Positions 35,166 to 43,983 of a stretch of DNA of 64,000 nt are shown here, one piece after another. The translations under genes and the position numbers were made by a program. The stretch is from Seonamhaeicola maritimus (lineage in GTDB: Bacteria > Bacteroidota > Bacteroidia > Flavobacteriales > Flavobacteriaceae). The notes beneath the pieces are model-generated. The model saw only the letters and a list, made by a program, of their open reading frames with translations, did no database searches and was not told the origin of the DNA. The number at the start of each line of letters is the position of its first letter. The first letter of the stretch is position 1. The DNA is taken from the NCBI RefSeq assembly GCF_008056315.1, contig NZ_VRKQ01000018.1, forward strand, positions 251,772-315,771, read 5' to 3'.

Positions 35166-36353
35166 ATGTATTCAAATATAAAAAGTGATTTACAACAAGA
35201 AATAGAAGAAATTAAATCGGCAGGTTTATTTAAAACTGAGCGCATAATAACAACACCGCAGGGATCTAAAATAGGAACCACAAACGTTCCTGAGGTTTTA
35301 AATTTTTGTGCAAATAACTATTTAGGTTTATCATCACATCCTGAAGTTACTAAAGCAGGAAAAGAAGCTATAGACAGTCATGGGTATGGTTTGTCATCTG
35401 TTCGTTTTATTTGTGGAACCCAAGATATTCATAAGGAATTAGAGCGAAAAACAGCCGATTTTCTTGGAATGGAAGATTGTATTCTATACGCTGCCGCTTT
35501 TGATGCTAACGGAGGGCTTTTTGAGCCTATTTTAACACCCGAAGATGCCATTATTTCAGATGCTTTAAATCATGCCTCCATTATTGATGGTATTCGATTA
35601 TGTAAAGCAAAACGATTTAGATATAATCATAATGATATGGCGGATTTAGAAGCTCAATTAATAGAAGCTAAAGATGCAAGAAGAAAATTAATTGTTACCG
35701 ATGGGGCCTTTTCAATGGATGGGACCATTGCGCAACTAGATAAGATTTGTGACTTAGCTGATATATACGGCGCTTTGGTTATGGTAGATGAGTGTCATTC
35801 TACAGGTTTTATGGGAGAAACGGGTAGAGGCACGCATGAGTACAGAAATGTTATGGGTAGAGTAGACATAATTACCGGTACTTACGGTAAAGCTTTAGGT
35901 GGCGCATCTGGAGGGTTTACTGCGGCTAGGACTGAAATTGTTGAGTTGTTAAGACAGCGTTCCAGACCATACTTGTTTTCTAACACAGTGGCGCCATCTA
36001 TTGTAGGAGCTTCTATAAAAGTGCTAGATATTTTAAGTAGTTCCACACATTTAAGAGATAAATTAGAGGAAAATACTAAATACTTCAGGCAAGAAATGAC
36101 AGTTGCTGGTTTTGATATTGTTCCAGGAGATCATCCTATAGTACCTGTTATGTTATATGAAGCAACCTTAGCTCAAGAATTTGCGGCCAAATTATTAGAA
36201 GAAGGTATTTACGTAATAGGCTTTTTCTATCCTGTGGTACCGAAAGGAAAAGCAAGAATACGGGTGCAATTATCTGCAGCTCATGAGCGTGAGCATTTAG
36301 ATAAAGCAATAAAAGCTTTTACTAAAGTAGGTAAAGAACTTGACGTTTTATAA
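35166..36353 (+). CDS. kbl: Glycine C-acetyltransferase (2-amino-3-ketobutyrate CoA ligase)
   Basis: The 395-residue PLP enzyme of the alpha-oxoamine synthase family has [15 protein letters not shown], the [14 protein letters not shown] loop, [11 protein letters not shown] with the PLP-contacting aspartate, and the lysine loop [13 protein letters not shown] (Lys 242). It splits 2-amino-3-ketobutyrate with CoA to glycine and acetyl-CoA. Pairing with tdh distinguishes it from serine palmitoyltransferase and BioF relatives. Confidence 0.93.
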   Translation: MYSNIKSDLQQEIEEIKSAGLFKTERIITTPQGSKIGTTNVPEVLNFCANNYLGLSSHPEVTKAGKEAIDSHGYGLSSVRFICGTQDIHKELERKTADFLGMEDCILYAAAFDANGGLFEPILTPEDAIISDALNHASIIDGIRLCKAKRFRYNHNDMADLEAQLIEAKDARRKLIVTDGAFSMDGTIAQLDKICDLADIYGALVMVDECHSTGFMGETGRGTHEYRNVMGRVDIITGTYGKALGGASGGFTAARTEIVELLRQRSRPYLFSNTVAPSIVGASIKVLDILSSSTHLRDKLEENTKYFRQEMTVAGFDIVPGDHPIVPVMLYEATLAQEFAAKLLEEGIYVIGFFYPVVPKGKARIRVQLSAAHEREHLDKAIKAFTKVGKELDVL

Positions 36354-36383
36354 AGCATTAATCACTATAGTACAATATTCAAG

Positions 36384-36417
36384 ACCATGTTAAAATGATT
36401 TAACATGGTTTTTTTTT
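36384..36417 (+). terminator. Terminator of tdh-kbl
   Basis: An 11-bp perfect stem ACCATGTTAAA / TTTAACATGGT (36384-36394 with 36399-36409), 4-nt loop, nine Ts. Confidence 0.9.
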
Positions 36418-36530
36418 GGTAAGATGTGGATGTTTAGAGCTAAAATAGGTTTAGTTAACCCATTGTTAAATTTATTAGTTCGAGCTTTTATTAAAAACAT
36501 TTTTTAGTAACTTCAAGCAAAATTCGAATT

Positions 36531-36992
36531 ATGCCAACTTTCAACTTAAAAATCAATAATCAAACTCATACTGTAGAGGCCGATATGGATACACCTTTAC
36601 TTTGGGTTTTAAGAGATCAATTAGAACTTGTAGGAACCAAGTATTCTTGCGGAATAGGGCAATGTGGAGCCTGCAACATACATGTTGATGGTAATGTGAT
36701 GAGAAGTTGTTTACTTCAGGTGTCTCAAGCCGAAGGTATGAAAATTACAACTATTGAAGGCCTATCAGAAAATGGAGATCACCCTGTTCAAGAAGCATGG
36801 AAAGACATTGATGTGCCACAATGTGGATATTGTCAGGCTGGTCAAATAATGACTGCTGCAGCATTCTTGGAAAAGAATCCTAATCCAACGGGAGAAGAGA
36901 TTAGAAATGCCATGAATGGAAATATCTGTAGATGTGCATCATATAATAGTATTGAAGAAGCTATAAAAGTAGCTGCTGAGAAATTAAGTTAA
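36531..36992 (+). CDS. [2Fe-2S] subunit of a molybdenum hydroxylase (IorA-like)
   Basis: The 153-residue protein carries two [2Fe-2S] clusters. The N-terminal plant-type ferredoxin fold uses C40, C45, C48 (YSCGIGQCGAC) and C60; the C-terminal four-helix part uses C98, C101 (QCGYC) and C133, C135 (CRC). It relays electrons from the molybdenum subunit encoded 20 bp downstream. There is no FAD subunit, as in isoquinoline 1-oxidoreductase and related aldehyde dehydrogenases; an outside acceptor such as a cytochrome is likely. Confidence 0.9.
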   Translation: MPTFNLKINNQTHTVEADMDTPLLWVLRDQLELVGTKYSCGIGQCGACNIHVDGNVMRSCLLQVSQAEGMKITTIEGLSENGDHPVQEAWKDIDVPQCGYCQAGQIMTAAAFLEKNPNPTGEEIRNAMNGNICRCASYNSIEEAIKVAAEKLS

Positions 36993-37012
36993 CTAACCTA
37001 AAAAGAAAAACA

Positions 37013-39229
37013 ATGTCAACTTCAGATAAATTCACATTCAGTAGAAGATCGTTCTTAAAAACCTCAGCTTTAGCTAGTGGCGGTATGCTAATAGGTTTTA
37101 ACTTATTTAATGCATGTAAGGAAGAGGCAAAAATGCCTATAGATTTAAGTCAGTTAAATTATAACGACTTTAATGCCTTTATTAAAATATCCCCAGAAGG
37201 CAAAGTAACCATTTTTGCCCCAAACCCTGAGATAGGACAAGGAGTGAAAACATCAATGCCTATGCTTATTGCTGAAGAATTGGATGTGCTTTGGGAAGAT
37301 GTTTATGTGGTGCAAGCAGGTTTAGATACAGAGAATTATAAAAATCAAATTGCAGGTGGAAGTCAATCACTAAGACAAAATTGGGAGCCACTTAGACAGA
37401 CAGGAGCTACGGCAAAACAAATGTTAGTAAATGCTGCTGCAGCAAGATGGGACGTTGAAGCTTCAACATGTACAGCAAAACAAGGTGTGATTACCAATGC
37501 AAATGGGGAAACATTGGGGTATGGTGATGTTGTATTGGAAGCAGCGCAGTTGGAAGTTCCAGAGGAAGTTACTTTAAAAGAACCTCAAAATTTTACGATA
37601 ATAGGGCAAGAAACAGCTAATGTAGATATTGATAAAATAATTACCGGTAAGCCTTTATTTGGTTTAGATTATAAAGAAGAGGGTATGGTATATGCCTCTG
37701 TGCTAAGGCCTCCCGCATTTGGACAAGTGTTAGATACTTATGATGCTACTGCTGCCTTGACAATTCCTGGTGTGATTGATGTTATTACAATTGGCGAGAA
37801 GACAAGAAAATATTTTGAAGGTGAAAGAACTAGTTGGACTGCTAAACTGAGTCAAAGTGATAAAGTAGTAGTTATTGCCAAAAGCACATGGGATGCTATA
37901 AAGGGAAAAAATGCGCTTAAAGCAACTTGGAAACAAGATTCAGAGGTTGAAAATTCTGAGCTTCATGATGAAAAGTTAATGGGGATTTTGGATGGGAATA
38001 AGTTCAGAACTAGAAGGAAGGATGGAGATATTAAAAAGGCTTTTGCTGAGGCCGATAAAATTTTGGATCGTACGTATGAGTCTCCTTTCTTACCACATAA
38101 TACCATGGAACCTATGAACTTTTTTGCTAGTGTAACACCTGAAAAAGTGCGTTTGGTTGGTCCGGTACAAACTCCTGAGGAGGCGGCTAAAGTGGTCTCA
38201 GGTTTGTTAGGTAGAGATTTAGAAGATATTAGCGTGGAGCTTACTAGAATGGGTGGTGGTTTTGGTAGAAGACTTTATGGAGATTTTGTGTACGAAGTTG
38301 CTGAAATAGCTGATGTTATTAAAAAGCCTGTTAAAATGGTTTCTTCCAGAGAAGATGATATGTCTACAGGTGTTTATAGACCAGCTATAAAGTATAGAAT
38401 TGCAGCCTCAATAAAGGATGGTAAAGTAACTGGTTATCATTTAAAGGAGGCGGCTATAAACGGTAATATGTATGGTTTAATTCCTAATTTCTTTCCAGCC
38501 GCGGCTATAGAAAATTATCAGGTAGATACTGCTAATTATAAAAGTAATATAACCACAGGTGCTTGGAGAGCACCCTACACCAATTTTTTAGCGAGTGCTG
38601 AACAAAGCTTTTTTGATGAGTTAGCAGAAGAATTAGGTGTAGACCGTGTTAAGTTACATATGGATTTGTTAGAGAAGGCTAAAAGTAATCCAGACCCGAA
38701 AATTGAATATAGCCCTGAGCGCTTACAAGGCGTCTTAAAACTGGTAGTAGAAAAATCTAATTATGGAAACACTATTGCTGAAGTTTACCAAGGGTTAGCG
38801 GTTTATTATTGTCATAATACCCATGTTGCTGAAGTTGCTGATATTGTTATGACTAATGGTGTGCCTGTTGTTAAAAAGGTAACTTGTGCTGTTGACTGTG
38901 GAATTGTAGTGAATCCTTTGGGTGCTAAAAATCAGATTAAAGGAGGGGTTATTGATGGTATTGGTCATACCATGTATGGAGAATTAACGTTTAATAATGG
39001 TGAACCTCAATCTAATAATTTTAATTCGTATCAATTAATTAGAATGGGACAAACTCCAAAAGTAGATGTTCATTTTGTTAAAAATGATATTGCTCCAACC
39101 GGTTTAGGAGAACCAACTTTACCACCAGTAGGGGCTGCAGTTGCCAATGCTATTTATAAAGCTACTGGGCAACGCTTAACAAAACAACCCTATATGAATA
39201 ATTTACAAGCTGAAAAGGTTGTAGGTTAG
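37013..39229 (+). CDS. Molybdopterin subunit of a molybdenum hydroxylase (IorB-like), Tat-exported
   Basis: The 738-residue protein starts with a twin-arginine signal (FSRRSFLKTSALASGG) followed by NAC, which may also be a lipobox, so the complex acts outside the cytoplasm. Cofactor-binding segments include GGSQSLRQNW, RMGGGFGRRLYGDF, TGAWRAPYTN and, near the C-terminus, GLGEPTLPPVGAA, whose glutamate is the family's catalytic base. The enzyme hydroxylates an aldehyde or N-heterocycle with water; the substrate is unknown. It forms an operon with the [2Fe-2S] subunit. Confidence 0.9.
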   Translation: MSTSDKFTFSRRSFLKTSALASGGMLIGFNLFNACKEEAKMPIDLSQLNYNDFNAFIKISPEGKVTIFAPNPEIGQGVKTSMPMLIAEELDVLWEDVYVVQAGLDTENYKNQIAGGSQSLRQNWEPLRQTGATAKQMLVNAAAARWDVEASTCTAKQGVITNANGETLGYGDVVLEAAQLEVPEEVTLKEPQNFTIIGQETANVDIDKIITGKPLFGLDYKEEGMVYASVLRPPAFGQVLDTYDATAALTIPGVIDVITIGEKTRKYFEGERTSWTAKLSQSDKVVVIAKSTWDAIKGKNALKATWKQDSEVENSELHDEKLMGILDGNKFRTRRKDGDIKKAFAEADKILDRTYESPFLPHNTMEPMNFFASVTPEKVRLVGPVQTPEEAAKVVSGLLGRDLEDISVELTRMGGGFGRRLYGDFVYEVAEIADVIKKPVKMVSSREDDMSTGVYRPAIKYRIAASIKDGKVTGYHLKEAAINGNMYGLIPNFFPAAAIENYQVDTANYKSNITTGAWRAPYTNFLASAEQSFFDELAEELGVDRVKLHMDLLEKAKSNPDPKIEYSPERLQGVLKLVVEKSNYGNTIAEVYQGLAVYYCHNTHVAEVADIVMTNGVPVVKKVTCAVDCGIVVNPLGAKNQIKGGVIDGIGHTMYGELTFNNGEPQSNNFNSYQLIRMGQTPKVDVHFVKNDIAPTGLGEPTLPPVGAAVANAIYKATGQRLTKQPYMNNLQAEKVVG

Positions 39230-39251
39230 TAAATAGAAGACATATTGCATT

Positions 39252-39285
39252 AAAAAAGCGAGCATATTAAGGGCTCGCTTTTTTT
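39252..39285. terminator. Terminator after the molybdenum hydroxylase operon
   Basis: AAAAAAGCGAGC (39252-39263) pairs with GCTCGC plus a T run (39273-39285). The A tract lets it also serve the convergent minus-strand gene. Confidence 0.88.
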
Positions 39286-39304
39286 GTGTGTTACTATTTT
39301 TGTT

Positions 39305-40174
39305 TTAGATTTTATCTCCTAGAAAAGATTGAAATTTACTCGGGTTTCCGTCTTCATCACCAGTAAGCAAGTAATAAACCATTCCAGCATCAGAAATATC
39401 AGCTCTAAATTCTTTGTGCTTTTTCATGCACTTCCAAATCCAAGCTATATCCGGATTTTTATGATTTTTTAACCAATCCCAAACACTCCAATTATGCAAA
39501 GAACTCCAACCTTCATCTGGATTGTTTTTGTTGTTTTGGTCTTTTATTCTTTTAAACTTTAAACGATTTCCACTAAGTTCAATAACCTGATCTATAGTAT
39601 GGTGATTTGGTCTCCTCAAATGATTATCGTTATAATTACTATGCGATACAATATATACATGAGATAATGCTTCTCCATTACGTTCATTTATAACCAGCTT
39701 AACAGCCTGATAAAGAAATTCTGATGGTCCCATATTTATAAAATATAAGGGGTTTTCCTCAGTAGATTTTACTAATTCATTTTTAAGATGCTTAATGGCT
39801 TCACTTTTATGAGTTCCTACATTAAAGAAAAGGTCTTTATTAAAATTCCATCTTTTTATGGAGCCATCAACACCTTCTTTCATATAATTTCTAACTGTTG
39901 TGTGGGGAGGCGAAGGCATAAAATTGTTATATGAATAATGCACTAATTTATTCTGAAGTTTCAATTTTGCCAATATAGCTAGAGTAGCCGGTGTAGCACC
40001 CCAATCATCTGGATCAGCATAATTCCATCTGCCAGTGTATTCCAAATCTGGCTGAGCATTCCCATCTGCACTACATGCAATTCGATTATTATCATAACCC
40101 AAAGCTTGTGCATTAATATCACTAGGAGAGATAATCACAAGCAATATGAAAATTTTAATAAGGATTCTTTTCAT
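39305..40174 (-). CDS. Secreted protein, possibly nucleoside-hydrolase-like
   Basis: The 289-residue protein has a Sec signal (ILIKIFILLVIISPSDINAQ). The mature N-terminus IACSADGNAQPD, then YADPDDWGATPATLAILAKL, resembles the aspartate-rich start of nucleoside hydrolases (DxDxxxDDxxAL pattern) and of the related Sde182-type domain, but the match is loose. The rest (VYIVSHSNYNDNH, WSVWDWLKNH, FRADISDAGMVYYLLTGDEDG) is not familiar. The enzyme call is a guess from one motif; secretion is well supported. Confidence 0.45.
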   Translation of the reverse strand: MKRILIKIFILLVIISPSDINAQALGYDNNRIACSADGNAQPDLEYTGRWNYADPDDWGATPATLAILAKLKLQNKLVHYSYNNFMPSPPHTTVRNYMKEGVDGSIKRWNFNKDLFFNVGTHKSEAIKHLKNELVKSTEENPLYFINMGPSEFLYQAVKLVINERNGEALSHVYIVSHSNYNDNHLRRPNHHTIDQVIELSGNRLKFKRIKDQNNKNNPDEGWSSLHNWSVWDWLKNHKNPDIAWIWKCMKKHKEFRADISDAGMVYYLLTGDEDGNPSKFQSFLGDKI

Positions 40175-40214
40175 TAGATACTTTTTTAGAATTATTCACA
40201 TTCAATTCTTTCAG

Positions 40215-40260
40215 AAAGTGTTTTAGATCTTGTTTCAGCGTCACCGTCAGGCATGCCTGT
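40215..40260. repeat. Possible degenerate dispersed intergenic repeat
   Basis: The stretch CTTGTTTCAGCGTCACCGTC, followed by the perfect 12-bp palindrome CAGGCATGCCTG (40248-40259), is more GC-rich than its surroundings and resembles short CTTGTTTCAGC-type intergenic repeats remembered from flavobacterial genomes. A genome-wide search was not possible. Confidence 0.3.
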
Positions 40261-40424
40261 AGACAAAACTAGTTTATCTAATTGAATAAAGTTGGATTTA
40301 GGGCAAATTTTAAATTCAAACAAATAAACTATTTTAACTCCTTAAATAAATTTTAAGTAAGTTTATTGACGGTTTAGATTACTAATTGGTTAAAATTAGA
40401 TATGTGTTCAACTTCAAATTAAAT

Positions 40425-40432
40425 TATTTTTG
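40425..40432 (+). promoter_or_regulatory. -7 promoter box upstream of the YdeP/FdhF-like gene
   Basis: TATTTTTG lies 32 nt before the ATG. No TTG occurs at the usual distance. The TAC(G/T)TA repeats of the other nitrate-region promoters are absent here. Confidence 0.4.
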
Positions 40433-40464
40433 GCCACTTTGAGTCTAAATTAAGGTATAAGTGT

Positions 40465-42759
40465 ATGAGCAACACACCACAAAAGAAGGCTGCAACGCCA
40501 GAGGTATTCTTAGATTTAAAAGTTACCAAACCACCTAAAAATAGTGTGGGTTTTGGTGCCTTAAAGTCTGCTGTTGGCATGGTTTCTAAGTACATGAAAC
40601 CAATAGATGCTTTAAAAATTTCAACTAAAATTAACCAAAAGGGAGGTTTTGATTGTCCGGGTTGTGCATGGCCAGATCCTGATGATGATCGTTCTATTTT
40701 AGGTGAATATTGTGAAAATGGTATGAAAGCCATAGCAGAGGAAGCCCAAAAGAATATAATTGGAGCTGATTTTTTTGCAAAAAATTCTGTAGATGAATTA
40801 GCAGAGTTATCAGATTTTGAAATTGGTAAGTCAGGGAGACTAGCAGAACCAATGTTTTTACCTGAAGGAGCTACACATTATCAACCCATTTCTTGGGATG
40901 ATGCTTTTAATAAGGTAGGAGTACATTTAAATGGTTTAAACTCTCCAGATGAAGCTGTGTTTTATACCTCTGGAAGAACAACTAACGAAGCTGCTTTTTT
41001 ATATCAACTTTTTGTTAGAGAATACGGAACAGCTAATTTGCCAGATTGCTCTAATATGTGTCATGAGGCCAGTGGTAAAGCTTTATCTGAAACATTAGGA
41101 ATTGGTAAAGGCTCTGTGACATTAGATGATTTATATAAGGCCGAAGTGGTTATGGTTGTTGGTCAAAATCCAGGAACTAATCACCCTAGGATGTTGGTGG
41201 CTTTAGAGAAATGTAAGAAGAATGGTGGTAAAATCATAGCTATTAATCCTTTGGAGGAAGTTGGCTTTATGAAGTTTACCAACCCTCAGAATCCTTTGAA
41301 AATGTTAACAGGAGGAACAGAGTTAACAGATGTGTTTGTACCTGTAACCATTAATGGAGACGTGGCATTTTTTAAGGCAATTTTGTTGAGATTACTGGAG
41401 AAGGAAGAACAAGAAGGTCATGTTTTTGATAAGCAATTTATTGAGGAACATACTAGTGGCTATGACGCTTTTGTTAAAGATTTGAAAGCATTTAATTTTG
41501 ATGAATGCCTGAGGCTTTCGGGTGTTTCAATAGAGACCTTTGACAAAGTATTCGATTTAATACTCAATAATAATAAGATTATAATTTGTTGGGCAATGGG
41601 ATTAACTCAACACGAAAATGCTGTTGATAATATTCGTGAACTGGTTAATTTGTTATTACTCAAAGGAAGTATTGGTAAAGAAGGTGCGGGAACTTGTCCG
41701 GTCCGTGGACATTCAAATGTTCAAGGAGATAGAACAGTGGGTATTTGGGAAGCAGCGCCTAAAGCATTTTTAGATAAGATTGAAAATAAGTACGGTTTCA
41801 AACCAACCACTAAACACGGTTATTCGGTAATCGAAGCTATTGAAGGGATGTACAAGAAAGAAGCCAAGGTGTTTTTTGGTTTAGGAGGTAATTTTATATC
41901 AGCGGTACCAGACACTAATTATTCAGCACAGGCATTGGCTAATTGTAATTTAACGGTTCATGTGAGTACTAAATTGAATCGTTCACATTTAGTAACGGGT
42001 AAAGAAGCGCTTATTTTACCTTGTTTAGGAAGATCAGAAAAAGATTATCAAAAAACAGGGGTTCAAGTACAGAGTGTTGAGAATTCCATGGGAATTGTGT
42101 CTTCAACAAAAGGTGTTTTAGAACCTTGTTCAGATAGTTTAATTAGTGAGGTGGCAGTAGTTTGCGGCATTGCGAATGCAACGCTGAAGGATCGATCCAA
42201 GATTAATTGGCTGGCTTATAAAGATGACTATAGTTTGGTAAGAGATGATATAGAGGAAGTGGTTGATGGTTTTAATGATTATAATACGAAATTGAAGCAA
42301 CCATCAGGTTTTTACTTGCCGAATGGGGCTAGAATTAGAGAGTTTAAAACTAAAACAGGAAAAGCTAACTTTACTACAAATAAACTACCCGACTGGAAAT
42401 TGAAAGATGATGAATTAATTATGATGACGATTAGAAGTCATGATCAATTCAATACCACCATTTATGGACTGGATGACCGTTATAGAGGTATTTTCAATGA
42501 ACGCCGAATTATTATGATGAATAGGGAGGATATGAAAGAACGAGGACTTGAAGAACAGCAAGTAGTGAGATTAAAATCTGAATATAATGGAGTTGTAAGA
42601 GAAGCACATAAATTTAAAGTTATTGGCTATGATATTCCGAAAAATTGTTGTGCTACTTATTTCCCCGAGACCAATGTTTTAGTACCTTTGGATAGTTATG
42701 CACATACTGCAAAAACGCCAGCTTCAAAAAGTATTAGAATAACCGTAGATAAAGTATAA
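40465..42759 (+). CDS. FdhF/YdeP-family molybdopterin oxidoreductase
   Basis: The 764-residue protein has the YdeP-type N-terminus FDCPGCAWPDPDDDRS, then LPDCSNMCHEASGKAL, VVGQNPGTNHPRML, CWAMGLTQHENAVDNIREL and CPVRGHSNVQGDRTVG, and a C-terminal cofactor-binding domain (MMTIRSHDQFNTTIYG). It is a member of the bis-molybdopterin DMSO reductase superfamily; YdeP itself has no settled reaction and this protein may be a formate dehydrogenase-like enzyme. No FdhD gene is next to it. It lies at the left edge of the nitrate region, sharing the molybdenum cofactor requirement. Confidence 0.82.
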   Translation: MSNTPQKKAATPEVFLDLKVTKPPKNSVGFGALKSAVGMVSKYMKPIDALKISTKINQKGGFDCPGCAWPDPDDDRSILGEYCENGMKAIAEEAQKNIIGADFFAKNSVDELAELSDFEIGKSGRLAEPMFLPEGATHYQPISWDDAFNKVGVHLNGLNSPDEAVFYTSGRTTNEAAFLYQLFVREYGTANLPDCSNMCHEASGKALSETLGIGKGSVTLDDLYKAEVVMVVGQNPGTNHPRMLVALEKCKKNGGKIIAINPLEEVGFMKFTNPQNPLKMLTGGTELTDVFVPVTINGDVAFFKAILLRLLEKEEQEGHVFDKQFIEEHTSGYDAFVKDLKAFNFDECLRLSGVSIETFDKVFDLILNNNKIIICWAMGLTQHENAVDNIRELVNLLLLKGSIGKEGAGTCPVRGHSNVQGDRTVGIWEAAPKAFLDKIENKYGFKPTTKHGYSVIEAIEGMYKKEAKVFFGLGGNFISAVPDTNYSAQALANCNLTVHVSTKLNRSHLVTGKEALILPCLGRSEKDYQKTGVQVQSVENSMGIVSSTKGVLEPCSDSLISEVAVVCGIANATLKDRSKINWLAYKDDYSLVRDDIEEVVDGFNDYNTKLKQPSGFYLPNGARIREFKTKTGKANFTTNKLPDWKLKDDELIMMTIRSHDQFNTTIYGLDDRYRGIFNERRIIMMNREDMKERGLEEQQVVRLKSEYNGVVREAHKFKVIGYDIPKNCCATYFPETNVLVPLDSYAHTAKTPASKSIRITVDKV

Positions 42760-42762
42760 AAT

Positions 42763-43818
42763 TTGAGATTATTTAAAACAGCAATAGTTAGTCTGTATTT
42801 ACTTATAGTAGTATCATGTAAGCAGAAAACATCTGATGTTAATTATTATAACCTGCCTAAGCTTTCCAGTGATTTAAAAATTGATTACACGAACTCTAAC
42901 CCTTTACTTGAAGCCTTAAAGCCTGTACCTGAAACAGCTGTATTTGAAATGAAGGGCTATTCATTGTGGGATCCTTCAGTAATTCAAGTTGATGATACAT
43001 TTCATCTTTTTTGTTCCAGATGGAAAGAGGCTGATGGTTGGGATGCTTGGAAGAAAAGCCATGTGATTAGAGCTACTTCAAAATCACTTTTCGGTCCGTA
43101 CAAATTTGAAGAGGTTGTTATAAAACCAGAAGACCACCCTTGGGCTACTGCTGGCATTCATAACCCAAAGATTATTAAAATTGGAAATAAGTTTTTATTG
43201 TATCATTTAGGTATTCCAAAGTGGCATACCGGATTTTTATTTTCGGATTCTATTGAAGGCGCTTGGGAAGCACTTTCGGAATCGTTGATAAAAACAAATA
43301 ATCCATCTATATGGGTGCATGAAGATGGGCGTGTTTATGCCTTAGGAAAATTTAAACCAGCAAAAAAAGACACTAAAGATGGTAGATGGGATGCATATAT
43401 GAGAGCGTTTAAAGCACCAAATATTATGGGGCCGTACGATGTTGTTGGAGATAATAAGAATAGGCTGCCTAATGATTTTGAATTGGAGGACCCAACCGTA
43501 TGGTACAGTAATAATCAATATAATGTGATATGTACAGATTGGGAAGCAAAGGTTACAGGAATAGATAAATCTGTATTGCTGTACACATCAAAAAACGGAA
43601 TAGATTATAGTTTGTATTCTCAAATTCCTTTATGGCATAGAAATGAACCCACTCCAATGGAAGGCGGAAAAACATTGTTGTTGGATAAGATTGAACGTCC
43701 GCAAGTGTATTTAAATAAACAGAATGAATTAGTAGCATTATTAGTGTCTGCGACCAAAAAATCAAACTCAGATCAAGGAATTATTATTGTTAGACCAGTT
43801 GAAAAATTCACTCCTTAA
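42763..43818 (+). CDS. Lipoprotein with GH43/GH117-like five-bladed propeller
   Basis: The 351-residue protein starts with TTG (42763), 3 bp after the YdeP-like gene, and has a lipoprotein signal (YLLIVVSCKQ). The mature part, with LWDPSVIQVDDTFHLFCSRW, GIHNPKIIKIGNKFLLYHL, ELEDPTVWYSNNQYNVICTD and IERPQVYLN, follows the repeated xDPxxxxxxxxYxL blades of glycoside hydrolase clan F (GH43/GH117-like). A sugar-cleaving role is possible but the catalytic acids cannot be assigned. Its place behind a molybdoenzyme is unexpected. Confidence 0.65.
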   Translation: MRLFKTAIVSLYLLIVVSCKQKTSDVNYYNLPKLSSDLKIDYTNSNPLLEALKPVPETAVFEMKGYSLWDPSVIQVDDTFHLFCSRWKEADGWDAWKKSHVIRATSKSLFGPYKFEEVVIKPEDHPWATAGIHNPKIIKIGNKFLLYHLGIPKWHTGFLFSDSIEGAWEALSESLIKTNNPSIWVHEDGRVYALGKFKPAKKDTKDGRWDAYMRAFKAPNIMGPYDVVGDNKNRLPNDFELEDPTVWYSNNQYNVICTDWEAKVTGIDKSVLLYTSKNGIDYSLYSQIPLWHRNEPTPMEGGKTLLLDKIERPQVYLNKQNELVALLVSATKKSNSDQGIIIVRPVEKFTP

Positions 43819-43943
43819 GTTTTTAAGATTTCTATAAAAACTAACCCCATATTTTTTTATAAAGCAAATATTGATATTTCAATTTGAGAAATCTATAATA
43901 ATTCAATGTTATGGTTTTTTCATAAGCATATCCCATATATAAT

Positions 43944-43980
43944 TACGTATAATTACTTAGTTTTGTGTTTAAAATACGTA
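43944..43980 (+). promoter_or_regulatory. nirB promoter with 10-bp-phased TAC(G/T)TA repeats
   Basis: TACGTA (43944-43949) and TACTTA (43954-43959) start exactly 10 bp apart; the second runs into the -7 box TAGTTTTG (43958-43965). A further TACGTA (43975-43980) starts 9 bp before the ATG. The same arrangement occurs before narK and, without the final copy, before the narL-like gene. No -33 TTG is present, suggesting activator dependence. Confidence 0.65.
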
Positions 43981-43983
43981 GAT

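Noticed and set aside
43871-43882. TTGA-TATT-TCAA upstream of nirB as an FNR site
   Set aside because: The half-sites are two bases too close for the FNR/Crp spacing and the core is not TGAT-N4-ATCA.
43906-43983. Longer NirB start at 43906
   Set aside because: The extra 26 residues come from the promoter repeats; the FAD-binding fold starts directly at MKKIIVVGNG.
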